Assembly: GCA_009692555.1 (NCBI GenBank)
Contig: SHYY01000050.1
Span: 1 to 34,649, forward strand
From: Myxococcales bacterium
GTDB lineage: Bacteria > Myxococcota_A > Polyangia > Palsa-1104 > SHYY01
Direction of reading: 5' to 3'
Length of the DNA stretch: 34,649 bases
Positions 1 to 6,801 of this stretch are shown here, one piece after another. Under the pieces are notes generated by a model. The model had not been told where the DNA came from. It saw only the letters and a program-made list of their open reading frames with translations, and made no database searches. Position numbers and translations under genes: made by a program. The first letter of the stretch is position 1. Every line of letters starts with the position of its first letter.

Positions 1-100
1 CCATGGCCTGTCGCCGAGTGTCTTCCAAGGCGAGTTGCAGGACCGCAAAGGCATCCACGATCGCCTTGCACTCCATCGCGGAGCCCCGGGCGATGCTGTA
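1..100. repeat. 100-bp terminal direct repeat, copy 1
   Basis: Bases 1-100 are identical to bases 34550-34649; the match begins at the first base of the window and ends at the last. It lies inside the four-helix-bundle coding frame on the minus strand. An exact match of this length at both contig ends is what a de Bruijn assembler leaves at a collapsed repeat or a closed path, so it need not be a biological terminal repeat. Confidence 0.97.
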
Positions 101-241
101 GAAGCGGGCGCCATCCGGCGCTCCGAACCGGCCCGCTCCCTCGGCGATGCAGGGTGCATCCTCCTGTGTGGCCAGGGTGGTCGGTTGGCAGGAGGAATTT
201 GTTGCGGGAGGAAGTTCGATTGCCGTCGCTGCGGACAGGAC

Positions 242-265
242 GACTACGACTACGACTACGACTAC
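242..265. repeat. (GACTAC)x4 hexanucleotide tract
   Basis: Four perfect tandem GACTAC units. The other window end has five perfect GTAGTC units (the reverse complement) at 34441-34470. If the two ends belong to one element, the tracts lie in inverted orientation on either side of the four-helix-bundle frame and could pair as a stem. Confidence 0.95.
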
Positions 266-302
266 GTGACGAACAAGAGCCAGCAAGAGGGCCCCCTCCG
301 CT

Positions 303-313
303 GTTAAGCACCC
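303..313. repeat. 11-bp inverted-repeat end, GTTAAGCACCC
   Basis: This is the exact reverse complement of GGGTGCTTAAC at 34400-34410. Inward from each copy the sequences stay similar on the corresponding strand (a G-rich run, CCCTC, then TCACG and the GTAGTC tract), so the two ends look like imperfect terminal inverted repeats of one element type, about 463 bp long if the ends are joined. Confidence 0.7.
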
Positions 314-329
314 TCGGCCGCGAGGACGA

Positions 330-359
330 TTGAGTTGTTCATTCGCGCGCCCTTATAGT
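330..359 (+). promoter_or_regulatory. possible promoter for a leaderless queG transcript
   Basis: TTGAGT (330-335), an 18-nt spacer and TATAGT (354-359) resemble sigma-70 -35/-10 elements. The -10 ends 6 nt before the GTG at 366, so transcription would begin at or next to the start codon. No Shine-Dalgarno precedes that GTG. Support is sequence pattern only. Confidence 0.35.
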
Positions 360-365
360 CGCCGG

Positions 366-1502
366 GTGAGCGATCCCGACGGCGTCGCGGCGATCTTCGC
401 GGAGGAGGCCCAAAAGGCCGGCTTCCACCGCGTCGGCTTCGCGTCGGTCGAGCCCTGGGAGCGGCACGAGGTCTACCGTCGCTGGCTCGCCTCCGGGTAC
501 GCCGGCGAGATGGAGTACATGGTGGCCGACGAGGCGGTCCGCCGCGATCCGCGCAGCCTGCTCAAGGGGGCGCGCACCCTCGTCACCGTCGCGCTCTCCT
601 ACGCCCACCCCGATCCTGCGCCAGCGACGGGAACGCCGCGCGCGTTCATCGCCCGCTACGCGCGCGGCGCCGACTACCACATGGTGATGAAGACACGCCT
701 CCATCGCCTCGCCGAGGCCGCTGCGGCGCGCCTCGGCCGCCCGATCGCCACCCGCGCCTGCGTCGACACCGCGCCCCTCCTCGAGCGCGAGGCGGCGCAC
801 CGCTCCGGCCTAGGGTTCCTCGCCAAGAACACCTTGATCATCGCCCCCGGCCTCGGCAGCTACCTGCTCCTCGGCGAGCTGCTCACCGACGCTGTGGCCA
901 CCCACCAAGCCCCCGCGACCCCGCGCTGCGGCCAGTGCCGCGCTTGCCTCGACGCCTGTCCGACCGGCGCGTTCGTGGACGCCTACACCCTCGATGCAAG
1001 GCGCTGCATCTCGTACCTCACCATCGAGGCCCGCGGCGCGATTCCGAGAGACCTCCGCCCGCTCGTCGAAGACATGGTCTTCGGCTGCGACCGCTGCCAG
1101 GAGGTGTGCCCCTTCAACGCAGCGGCTCCCGATGGTGGGCCGCTCCTCGCGCCGCTGCCGGGCCACGAGCGCCCGCCGCTGACCGAGCTCCTGGCGATGG
1201 GCGCCGCGCGCTTCCGCAAGTTCGTTCGCCGCACCGCCCTCCGCCGCGTCCATCGCGCGCAGCTCCTGCGCAACGTCGCGGTCGCTCTCGGCAACGTCGG
1301 GACGCCGGCCGAGCTCGACGCCCTCGCCGCGGCGTTCGCCGAGCCGAGCCCGCTGGTGCGCGCCCACGTCGCCTGGGCCATCGGCCGGCTCGGGGAGCGC
1401 CATCCCGCCGCCTCGGCGCGGGCGATCGTGCTGCTCACGGCACGGCGATCGATCGAGGAGGACCCATCGGTGCTTGCGGAGATCGATCAGGCTCTGGCGT
1501 AG
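366..1502 (+). CDS. queG: epoxyqueuosine reductase QueG
   Basis: QueG performs the last step of queuosine synthesis, reducing epoxyqueuosine to queuosine in tRNA with cobalamin and two [4Fe-4S] clusters, in the cytoplasm. The 378-residue product has the N-terminal catalytic (DUF1730) region with the conserved VDTAPLLERE segment near residue 133 carrying the catalytic Asp. The first cluster motif is CGQCRACLDACPTGAF near 188-203, followed by CISYLTIE near 214 and the second motif GCDRCQEVCPFN near 240-251. A HEAT-like C-terminal region covers about 290-375. All cluster cysteines are present and the length suits the cobalamin/HEAT-containing form. GTG 366 is chosen because the protein would otherwise gain an unconserved Arg/Ser-rich lead from TTG 330; a -10-like TATAGT sits just upstream. 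The next gene follows after 24 nt. Function is firm from family motifs. Confidence 0.93.
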   Translation: MSDPDGVAAIFAEEAQKAGFHRVGFASVEPWERHEVYRRWLASGYAGEMEYMVADEAVRRDPRSLLKGARTLVTVALSYAHPDPAPATGTPRAFIARYARGADYHMVMKTRLHRLAEAAAARLGRPIATRACVDTAPLLEREAAHRSGLGFLAKNTLIIAPGLGSYLLLGELLTDAVATHQAPATPRCGQCRACLDACPTGAFVDAYTLDARRCISYLTIEARGAIPRDLRPLVEDMVFGCDRCQEVCPFNAAAPDGGPLLAPLPGHERPPLTELLAMGAARFRKFVRRTALRRVHRAQLLRNVAVALGNVGTPAELDALAAAFAEPSPLVRAHVAWAIGRLGERHPAASARAIVLLTARRSIEEDPSVLAEIDQALA

Positions 1503-1526
1503 AATGCGCGAAGGAGGCGGCCCGCC

Positions 1527-2075
1527 ATGTGGATCATCCTCGGCAACAAGGTGCAGACGACGCGCGTGCAGGGCGGGCGCAAGATCGAGCGGCCGTGCGC
1601 GGCGTGCGGCGAGACCGCGATGTTCTACGAGCGCGAGGTGACGAGCAGCTTCCGGGTCTATTTCATCAATCTGTTCAACTACGAGACCCACCGCGCCATG
1701 GCCTGCGGGGCCTGCGGCGAGCTCTACGCCACCGACGAGCTGGGGCAGCCGGCCTCGGGCGAGTCGATCGAGGATCGCCAGAAGGGGACGGTCCTCGGCA
1801 CGGTGAAGGAGGCGCTCAAGCGCGCCGGGAACGCGCTCCAGGACGCCACCGGCGTGAAGCCCGACGCCGATGTCGGCGCGCAAGGCGATCGGGAGTTCGA
1901 AGCGCCGCGGAAGACGCTCCAGCCCCCCGCCCTTCGCCTCCCGGCCCACGAGGACGGCGTCGAGGAGCCCTACGCCGACCCGCTCGCCTCCGACGACGAC
2001 GACCTCAATGCGCGGTTCGCCGCGCTGGAGAAGAAGCTGGGGAAGAACCGCTCGTCCCAGAAGCCGGTGAAGTAG
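1527..2075 (+). CDS. zinc-ribbon protein of unknown function
   Basis: This 182-residue protein has two CxxC pairs, C24/C27 and C60/C63, separated by a hydrophobic/aromatic stretch. That is the pattern of a zinc ribbon that folds around one zinc ion. The second half is hydrophilic, with an Ala/Lys region near 95-120, acidic clusters and a Lys-rich end, and is probably disordered. There is no signal peptide or clear membrane helix, so it is likely cytoplasmic. The ATG has a strong ribosome-binding site (AAGGAGG, 1511-1517) 9 nt upstream, and the gene lies 24 nt after queG on the same strand, so co-transcription is plausible. It ends tail-to-tail 9 nt before the next gene's stop. I do not recognise a specific function; binding of DNA, RNA or protein through the ribbon is possible. 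Confidence 0.7.
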   Translation: MWIILGNKVQTTRVQGGRKIERPCAACGETAMFYEREVTSSFRVYFINLFNYETHRAMACGACGELYATDELGQPASGESIEDRQKGTVLGTVKEALKRAGNALQDATGVKPDADVGAQGDREFEAPRKTLQPPALRLPAHEDGVEEPYADPLASDDDDLNARFAALEKKLGKNRSSQKPVK

Positions 2076-2084
2076 TTCCCGGAG

Positions 2085-3692
2085 CTACCAGCCGCCCGGC
2101 GGGCCGCGGTCCTTGTCGTCGCTGCGCGGGGGCTGGACCGGCTTCGGTACGGCGCGGGTGGCGTTCCACCGCTCGCCGAACATCGACGCCATGACCGTCT
2201 CCGCGGCCGCGCGCACCGCCGGGTTCTGGCTCTGCGCGTTGGCGCGCAGGGAGGCCACCACCGACGCGGTCTTGCAGCCGGCGAGCTTCGCGATCAGCTC
2301 GACGCGCTGCTGCGGGTTCGGTGACGTGCTGGCGACGCGGGCGACCTCCTCGACCGGCGCATCGGCGGCGAGCTCGACGTAGCGCGCCTCGGCGACCGGA
2401 GGCTTGGGGAGGACCACCGGCTCCACAGCCACCACCGGTGCGGCGACCGGAAGCGACGCCGCATCGGCCGCCGGGCCGAAGTGCTCGATGGCCTTGCGCG
2501 AGCGCCGACGCGGGGCGGCGGGTGCCGCAGCGACCGCGGGTGGGTCGGGTGCGGCCTCGGCAGCGACTTCGGCGGCAGCCGGTGGCAGAGCCGCTCGCGG
2601 CGGTTCGGGGGCGAGCGGGGCGGTGGCGGCGGGAGCAGCGGGCGGTGGCGGCGGCGGCGAGGAGCGGGCGGGCTCGCGGCGCACGATCCCCAGCGCCCGA
2701 TCGGCGTCGCGCGACGCCAGCTCGCGGATCTGCTCGTAGGAATCGTCCTTCTGCACCTTCGGCGGCTCGGCGGTGGGCGCGACGACCGCGGCGGGCAAGA
2801 CCTTGGCGTACAGCACCAGGGCGATCGATCGCAGCCCGTCGACGAGCAGCGCCTCCGGCCCGCCCTGCTCGTCGGTGAACACCACCAGCGACGGCCGCAC
2901 CGCGACGGCGGGCGGAGGTGCACAGGCGGCGCGCCAGGCCCCGCCGAGACTGGCGGCCCGGTAGATCAGGAGCGCGTGGCCCGCGAGATCCGCCTCACGC
3001 CGCGCGGCCGCGAGGAGCGCCGCCGGGGCGCCGAGGCCCGCCACCACCTGCCCGTCGACGGCGAGCACTCCCCGCCCGAGGCGCCGCGCCAGCGCGACCG
3101 CAAGCCCGATCGCCTCGCGGGGCGAGCAGCCGTCGACTGTGGCCACCGTTGACTCCGCCGGCACCAGCTCCTCCTTGGCCAGCTGCGCGGCGCGCTCACT
3201 CGGCGGATGGCGCTCCACCCACACCGTGCCATCGATCAGCGGTCCGATCCGCCGGACGCCGGGGAGCTCCTCCACTGCGGTGTTCCCGTCGATGCGGGCG
3301 GCCAATCCCGGAGCGATCCGCAGCGGCGACGAGGCCAGAAGCGGGCCCCCGTCGCCCACCACCAGCAGCCCGTGCACCGCCAGGGCACGGGACGGAGCGA
3401 GCGCCGAGTCGACCGCGTCGTCGCCGAGCAGCCACCGCGCCTTCTCCACGGTGAGGCCGGCGCCCCCGTCATCACGCAGCTCGCGCCCGAGCTCGTAGCT
3501 GCGCTCGACGGCATAGCAGAGGTCGAGCAGGCGCGCCTCGAGCGCCGAGAGCCCGAAGCGCTCGATCAGCTGCCGCACCGGGTGGTCCGCCGCTCGGCGG
3601 TCGACGTCGGCGCACTGCTTCCTTCCGTCGCCCATTCCGCGGAGGGCGCGTGCCCACGCCACCACCGCCGGTCGGTACGCGGAGTCGTTCAT
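2085..3692 (-). CDS. winged-helix/degenerate AAA-like protein with C-terminal helical repeats
   Basis: The 535-residue product begins with a segment resembling the winged-helix domain found ahead of some bacterial AAA+ ATPases (FGLSALEARLLDLCYAVE near residues 44-61, continuing to about 150). The next region, to about 310, has the strand-and-helix texture of an ATPase but shows no Walker A: the expected glycine/lysine loop reads DGCSPREAIG. A 150-residue Pro/Ala-rich linker follows. The last 100 residues look like HEAT/ARM-type helical repeats, with NPQQRVELIAKLAG and QNPAVRAAAETVM. It may act as a non-catalytic adaptor; that is inference. ATG 3692 is chosen because the frame upstream is antisense to the divergently read TPR gene. 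A TGTGATAAG element lies just upstream and there is no Shine-Dalgarno. Family assignment is moderate; the role is unknown. Confidence 0.65.
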   Translation of the reverse strand: MNDSAYRPAVVAWARALRGMGDGRKQCADVDRRAADHPVRQLIERFGLSALEARLLDLCYAVERSYELGRELRDDGGAGLTVEKARWLLGDDAVDSALAPSRALAVHGLLVVGDGGPLLASSPLRIAPGLAARIDGNTAVEELPGVRRIGPLIDGTVWVERHPPSERAAQLAKEELVPAESTVATVDGCSPREAIGLAVALARRLGRGVLAVDGQVVAGLGAPAALLAAARREADLAGHALLIYRAASLGGAWRAACAPPPAVAVRPSLVVFTDEQGGPEALLVDGLRSIALVLYAKVLPAAVVAPTAEPPKVQKDDSYEQIRELASRDADRALGIVRREPARSSPPPPPPAAPAATAPLAPEPPRAALPPAAAEVAAEAAPDPPAVAAAPAAPRRRSRKAIEHFGPAADAASLPVAAPVVAVEPVVLPKPPVAEARYVELAADAPVEEVARVASTSPNPQQRVELIAKLAGCKTASVVASLRANAQSQNPAVRAAAETVMASMFGERWNATRAVPKPVQPPRSDDKDRGPPGGW

Positions 3693-3745
3693 GCGCGCCA
3701 GCTTATCACAGGCCCCCCACCGCCCGTCGCCGTCGCTCGCGGCCC

Positions 3746-3773
3746 TTGTCCAGGCTGGCCAGAATGATATCGT
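3746..3773 (+). promoter_or_regulatory. possible promoter for a leaderless TPR-gene transcript
   Basis: TTGTCC (3746-3751), a 16-nt spacer and TATCGT (3768-3773) precede the ATG at 3780 by 6 nt. No Shine-Dalgarno lies between, so the transcript could start at the ATG itself. The match to consensus is partial. Confidence 0.35.
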
Positions 3774-3779
3774 GCCGGT

Positions 3780-4388
3780 ATGGCGGTCCGACTTGGCGTG
3801 CTCCTGGCCCTGCTCTTCGCGTACGCGACCCAGGGCGCTGCCCTGGCAGGAGGCCCCAGCGGCTCCACCAAGAGGGCCGCCAAGCGCCACTACGAGCAGG
3901 GGAAGCTGCTCTTCGAGATCCAGGACTACGCCAGCGCGCGGACCGAGTTCCAGGCCGCGCAGTCGCTGATCGACGAGCCGGCCTTCCTGTTCAACCTCGC
4001 CCAGTGCGCGCGCGAACTCGGGGAGCACAAGGGCGCGCTCGATCTCTATCGCAGCTACCTCGAGCGGGTTCCGGGGGCGCCGAACCGGGCCAAGGTGGAG
4101 GAGCTGATCACCGAGGAGGAGATGGCCATGGCGCCGCCGCCGGTGGTGGAGGAGCCCGATGTCGAGGCCCCGCCGCCACCCCCACCACCCCCGCCACCCC
4201 CGCCGCCGCCGCCGAAAGAGAAGCCATTCCTGGAACGACTCCTGCGGCCGCCGTTGGTGTGGATAGCCGGCGGGGCCGCCGCGGCGGTGGTGATCCTCGT
4301 GGTGGTGATCGGGCTCGCGGTGGGGCTGTCCGGCGACTCCGGCACCCAACTCGGCGTGCGCGACCTCGGAGTACGAGCGTGGTTCTGA
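3780..4388 (+). CDS. exported TPR protein with poly-proline tract and membrane helix
   Basis: The 202-residue protein has a signal peptide (about 1-23, ending in LAGG), then tetratricopeptide-like helices from about 34 to 100 (KRHYEQGKLLFEIQDYASAR and AFLFNLAQCARELGEHKGAL), which usually bind protein partners. An acidic stretch leads to exactly 15 consecutive prolines (about 131-145), a basic segment and one hydrophobic helix (about 158-183). The arrangement suggests an inner-membrane-anchored periplasmic scaffold with a stiff proline spacer; similar TPR/poly-Pro/TM proteins are common in myxobacteria. Translating 15 prolines normally needs elongation factor P. The last codons overlap the start of the following lipoprotein gene by 10 nt, implying translational coupling. 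There is no enzyme motif and the partner is unknown. Confidence 0.8.
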   Translation: MAVRLGVLLALLFAYATQGAALAGGPSGSTKRAAKRHYEQGKLLFEIQDYASARTEFQAAQSLIDEPAFLFNLAQCARELGEHKGALDLYRSYLERVPGAPNRAKVEELITEEEMAMAPPPVVEEPDVEAPPPPPPPPPPPPPPPKEKPFLERLLRPPLVWIAGGAAAAVVILVVVIGLAVGLSGDSGTQLGVRDLGVRAWF

Positions 4389-5473
4389 TCCGACGCGGCC
4401 TCGCCGCGCTGCTGCTCACCGTCGCTGCCGGCTGCTCGCGCACGCCCGCGCCGCCCCCCTGCGCCGGGAGCTGCCTCGACGTGAAGCTGAACGCGGCGGG
4501 CATCGGCGATGTGCGGCAGGTGGTGGTGGTGGGGACGATCGACTCGGAGAAGGGCTATCGCGGCACCGCGCGCTTCCCCGACGACCCGGGGCCGTCGATC
4601 GGCTTCCCCGCCTACCTCACGGTCCGCCTCGGCGGCCACACCGGCGACCTGGCGCTCTCGGTGAGCGGGCTCGATGCGAACCGCAAGGTGATCGCGGGCG
4701 CAACCGGCACCTTCACCATCATCGCCGGCGGGCGCGGCTCCCTCGAGCTGACCCTCACCCCCGGTGGCGGCGCCGGAGACGGTGGAGCGCCCCCCGATCT
4801 CGTGACCGGGCCGGTCGACCTTGCCACGGCGGACCTCGCCACCATCGCGGATGCCGGCCCCCCCGACCTCTACGGCGTCGACATGACAACCCTGGTGAAG
4901 TGGCGCTACGCGAGCTTCAGCGACCGCGCCTTCGTGCTGAAGACCGACCTCCACGTGGACGGACCGAAGGTGATCGACGGCGCCGCGCCGGGGGTGCTCA
5001 GCCCCTACATGACCATCCTGCCCGGGGTCCACAACTTCGACGTCCACAAGTACATGGACGCAGCGAAGGTCGAGGCGGCGATCGTCCCCGATGTGCAGCC
5101 GCCGAAGCTGCTGACGGTGTTCGCGGCGCTCCAGGGGTGCGCCGGGAGCTTCGTCGCCGGCACCCACTCCGTGCCGCCCCAGACGAGCGATCCGATGAAG
5201 GCCGACGTCTATCTGGTCCACGTCGCGTGCGGGCCCGGCTCGGTGAACTTCGTGGTCGACGCCGAGGCGCCGCTGGCGGTGCCCTTCGCCGCATCGAAGT
5301 CGGTCAGCCTCACCGAAGGGATGCACACTGTGAGCGCATTCGACGGCGCGACCAAGCTCGGCACGCAGGAGGTCAAGGTGGCGAAGGGCGAGGTGTGGTC
5401 GCTGTTCTTCTACCAGGACACCTTCAACAACCAGCAGGCGAACTACTTCTCGCTCGCGCGCGACGTCCCGTAG
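4379..5473 (+). CDS. putative surface lipoprotein with Asp/Leu-rich linker
   Basis: The 364-residue product starts VVLIRRG, has a short hydrophobic core and a lipobox-like LTVAAGC with the acylation cysteine at residue 19, so it is probably a lipoprotein. A beta-rich domain follows (about 30-125), then a low-complexity linker built on PDL/ADL units (PVDLATADLATI), then a second beta-rich region of about 220 residues. Such linkers are typical of surface lipoproteins from Polyangia-type bacteria. No catalytic motif was seen. GTG 4379 is chosen because it overlaps the upstream TPR gene by 10 nt and puts the signal sequence at the terminus. The pairing suggests the two proteins act together in the envelope. 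It converges with the next lipoprotein gene. The function is not recognised. Confidence 0.7.
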   Translation: MVLIRRGLAALLLTVAAGCSRTPAPPPCAGSCLDVKLNAAGIGDVRQVVVVGTIDSEKGYRGTARFPDDPGPSIGFPAYLTVRLGGHTGDLALSVSGLDANRKVIAGATGTFTIIAGGRGSLELTLTPGGGAGDGGAPPDLVTGPVDLATADLATIADAGPPDLYGVDMTTLVKWRYASFSDRAFVLKTDLHVDGPKVIDGAAPGVLSPYMTILPGVHNFDVHKYMDAAKVEAAIVPDVQPPKLLTVFAALQGCAGSFVAGTHSVPPQTSDPMKADVYLVHVACGPGSVNFVVDAEAPLAVPFAASKSVSLTEGMHTVSAFDGATKLGTQEVKVAKGEVWSLFFYQDTFNNQQANYFSLARDVP

Positions 5474-5478
5474 CTCAG

Positions 5479-6213
5479 CTAGCCGCCCTGGCAGAGCGGG
5501 GAGTTCTGCGGCGCGCACCAGCCGACCTTGCCCCCGGGATCGGGCCCGCCGCAGCAGGCGTAGCCCATCGCGTTGCGGCACTGGATCTTGTTCAGCGACG
5601 GGTTGCAGTCCTTCAGGCAGTAGGAGTGGCCGTCGCCGACGCGCTTGCAGGTGGAGTCCTTCGGGCAGGGCTTGTTGACGTTCTCGCAGTCGATGACCGT
5701 GCAGTAGCCGCCGAAGAAGAGCTTCGAGGCACCGAGGTCGATGCACTGACCGCTGGCGCAGTCCGCCCCCTTGGTACACGGGTCACCGACGGCGGCGCCG
5801 CCGAGCAGCTTGGCCCCGCAGACGCCGCCCAGGCAGCCCGGGACACCCTGGAGCGGCACGCACGGCGGGCACGCCGCGAGCAGGTCGCAGCTGGACTGCT
5901 TCCACTGTTCGAGCAGCAACGAGAGGTGCGCGCCGGAAGCGGCCTTGTTGTAGTAGCCGCCGCACTGACCGGCGAGGCCGCAGTTCGTGTAGAGGCTGCC
6001 GCAATCGCTGTCCATCTGGCACGTGGCATGGGCGTCGAGCCAGCCCTTCACCGTCGCTGCCACGTCGGCGCAGGAGGACCTGCCATCGGGCGTCGCGCCG
6101 TCGGCGAGGCGGGCGAGATCAGGGGTGCTCCCCGCGTCGTCGCCGCCCGCGAGCGGGTTGGTGGCGCACGCCGTCGCTAGGAGCGCCAGGAGAGCCAGTT
6201 GTTCGCTGCGCAT
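5479..6213 (-). CDS. cysteine-rich putative lipoprotein
   Basis: The 244-residue product has a signal sequence ending in the lipobox LLATAC (Cys16), a short Asp/Pro/Leu-rich spacer (DDAGSTPDLARLADGATPDG) and a mature part dense in cysteines in short-spaced pairs such as CQMDSDC, CPPC, CTKGADCASGQC and CCGG. This indicates several disulphides and an extracytoplasmic location. Related cysteine-rich lipoproteins with D/S-x-D-C signatures are numerous in myxobacteria and mostly uncharacterised. The ATG has AAGGAG 8 nt upstream. The gene is convergent with the upstream lipoprotein, with 5 nt between stops. No function can be given; surface adhesion or binding is only a guess. Confidence 0.75.
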   Translation of the reverse strand: MRSEQLALLALLATACATNPLAGGDDAGSTPDLARLADGATPDGRSSCADVAATVKGWLDAHATCQMDSDCGSLYTNCGLAGQCGGYYNKAASGAHLSLLLEQWKQSSCDLLAACPPCVPLQGVPGCLGGVCGAKLLGGAAVGDPCTKGADCASGQCIDLGASKLFFGGYCTVIDCENVNKPCPKDSTCKRVGDGHSYCLKDCNPSLNKIQCRNAMGYACCGGPDPGGKVGWCAPQNSPLCQGG

Positions 6214-6260
6214 CGGTGCGACTCCTTGGTGAACGAAGCTTATGCCAGCCGAAGGAGGGC

Positions 6261-6398
6261 TCGTCGCTGCGGGTGAAGAGCGCGGAGCGGCTGCGCGACG
6301 CGGTGACCTCGGCGCTCGGGCGCATCCACGGCCTGCTCAGCCCCGAGCAGCGCGGCAAGCTCGCGTACCTGATCCGGACCGGAACGGTCGCGATCTAG
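6261..6398 (+). pseudogene. remnant of an Spy/CpxP-like periplasmic chaperone C-terminus
   Basis: A frame ending at 6398 codes for AERLRDAVTSALGRIHGLLSP followed by EQRGKLAYLIR. The LLSPEQR segment is the helix-capping motif of Spy/CpxP-type periplasmic helper proteins and metal-stress sensors. Upstream residues do not look like a signal peptide or the first helices, and there is no ribosome-binding site, so only the 3' end of a former gene seems to survive. It lies in the 287-nt gap between the cysteine-rich lipoprotein and the CglF-like gene; nothing else is evident there. Confidence 0.4.
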
Positions 6399-6500
6399 CG
6401 GAGAACCTCGCCGCGCGGAAGCACGGCATCGAGGCCCCCGGGCGGGGGACGCCAGATCGTTTCGCGGGCTCGCCCGTTCCACCTCGGAGGAGGTGGAGCC

Positions 6501-6785
6501 ATGTCCCGACCGATGGTGGGGTCACGAAGGATTCGCGCGCTGGTGACCGGCGCGCTGCTTTTCGCCGCCGGAGCCGCGCACGCCAGGCCCGCTGCCGACG
6601 AGAAGCCGGCCGGCTACGCGGCCAGGACGCACGTCAACTTCCTCGAGGGCGACGAGGTGGAGGGCGAGCTGCAGCGCCCGGGCGGCGAGGTGGTCGACGG
6701 GCGGCGGCCGGGCAAGCAGATCTCGATGATTGTAATTCGCGACAACTTCATCGCCGAGCTGAGGAAGTCCGCCGATCGCCTGTAG
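6501..6785 (+). CDS. small secreted protein, CglF-like
   Basis: The 94-residue protein has a signal peptide (basic start, hydrophobic core about 15-24, AHA cleavage site near 28). The mature half matches the pattern I associate with the small CglF-type proteins of gliding myxobacteria: VNFLEGDEVEGEL near 45-57, then RPGGEVV, a basic stretch, and MIVIRDNFIAELRKSADRL at the end. CglF is an outer-membrane-associated component of the Glt/Agl gliding machinery. GGAGGAGG (6485-6492) lies 8 nt before the ATG. An AgmX/GltJ-type gene is 5 kb away, which fits a gliding or envelope-trafficking theme. The resemblance rests on motif recall; it is short, so an unrelated small exported protein is possible. 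Confidence 0.5.
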   Translation: MSRPMVGSRRIRALVTGALLFAAGAAHARPAADEKPAGYAARTHVNFLEGDEVEGELQRPGGEVVDGRRPGKQISMIVIRDNFIAELRKSADRL

Positions 6786-6801
6786 ATCCGCGGGTGACGC
6801 C

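Larger units (their letters stand above)
1..353 (-). pseudogene. four-helix-bundle (S23/IVP-type) gene, degenerate 5' part
   Basis: The minus strand reads, from about 150 down to 1, the core of a four-helix-bundle protein of the 23S rRNA intervening-sequence (IVP) family: IAEGAGRF, then ARFYSIARGSAMECKAIVDA. Family members start with a helix ending in a QLRRAAxSIxxNIAEG-like stretch; here only a shortened PCIAEG remains, so that helix is deleted or shifted out of frame. The open frame runs back to a stop near 353 without an ATG, through a run of eight valines coded by the GTAGTC tract and a Leu/Ala stretch. The C-terminal half lies beyond the window start; an equivalent C-terminal half is at the other window end. 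I read this as a decayed, repeat-borne copy rather than a working gene. A translated product from a TTG or GTG is possible but unsupported. Confidence 0.6.

Noticed and set aside
242..265. Hexanucleotide tracts at both ends as CRISPR repeats.
   Set aside because: The units are contiguous tandem hexamers without spacers, and no cas gene is present.
1..313. A diversity-generating retroelement, because its Avd protein is a four-helix bundle.
   Set aside because: No reverse transcriptase, template repeat or variable repeat was seen in the window.
3693..4349. A 219-codon N-terminal extension of the minus-strand AAA-like gene.
   Set aside because: The extension is antisense to the TPR gene, is His/Arg/Gly rich and has no family features; ATG 3692 starts the recognisable domain.
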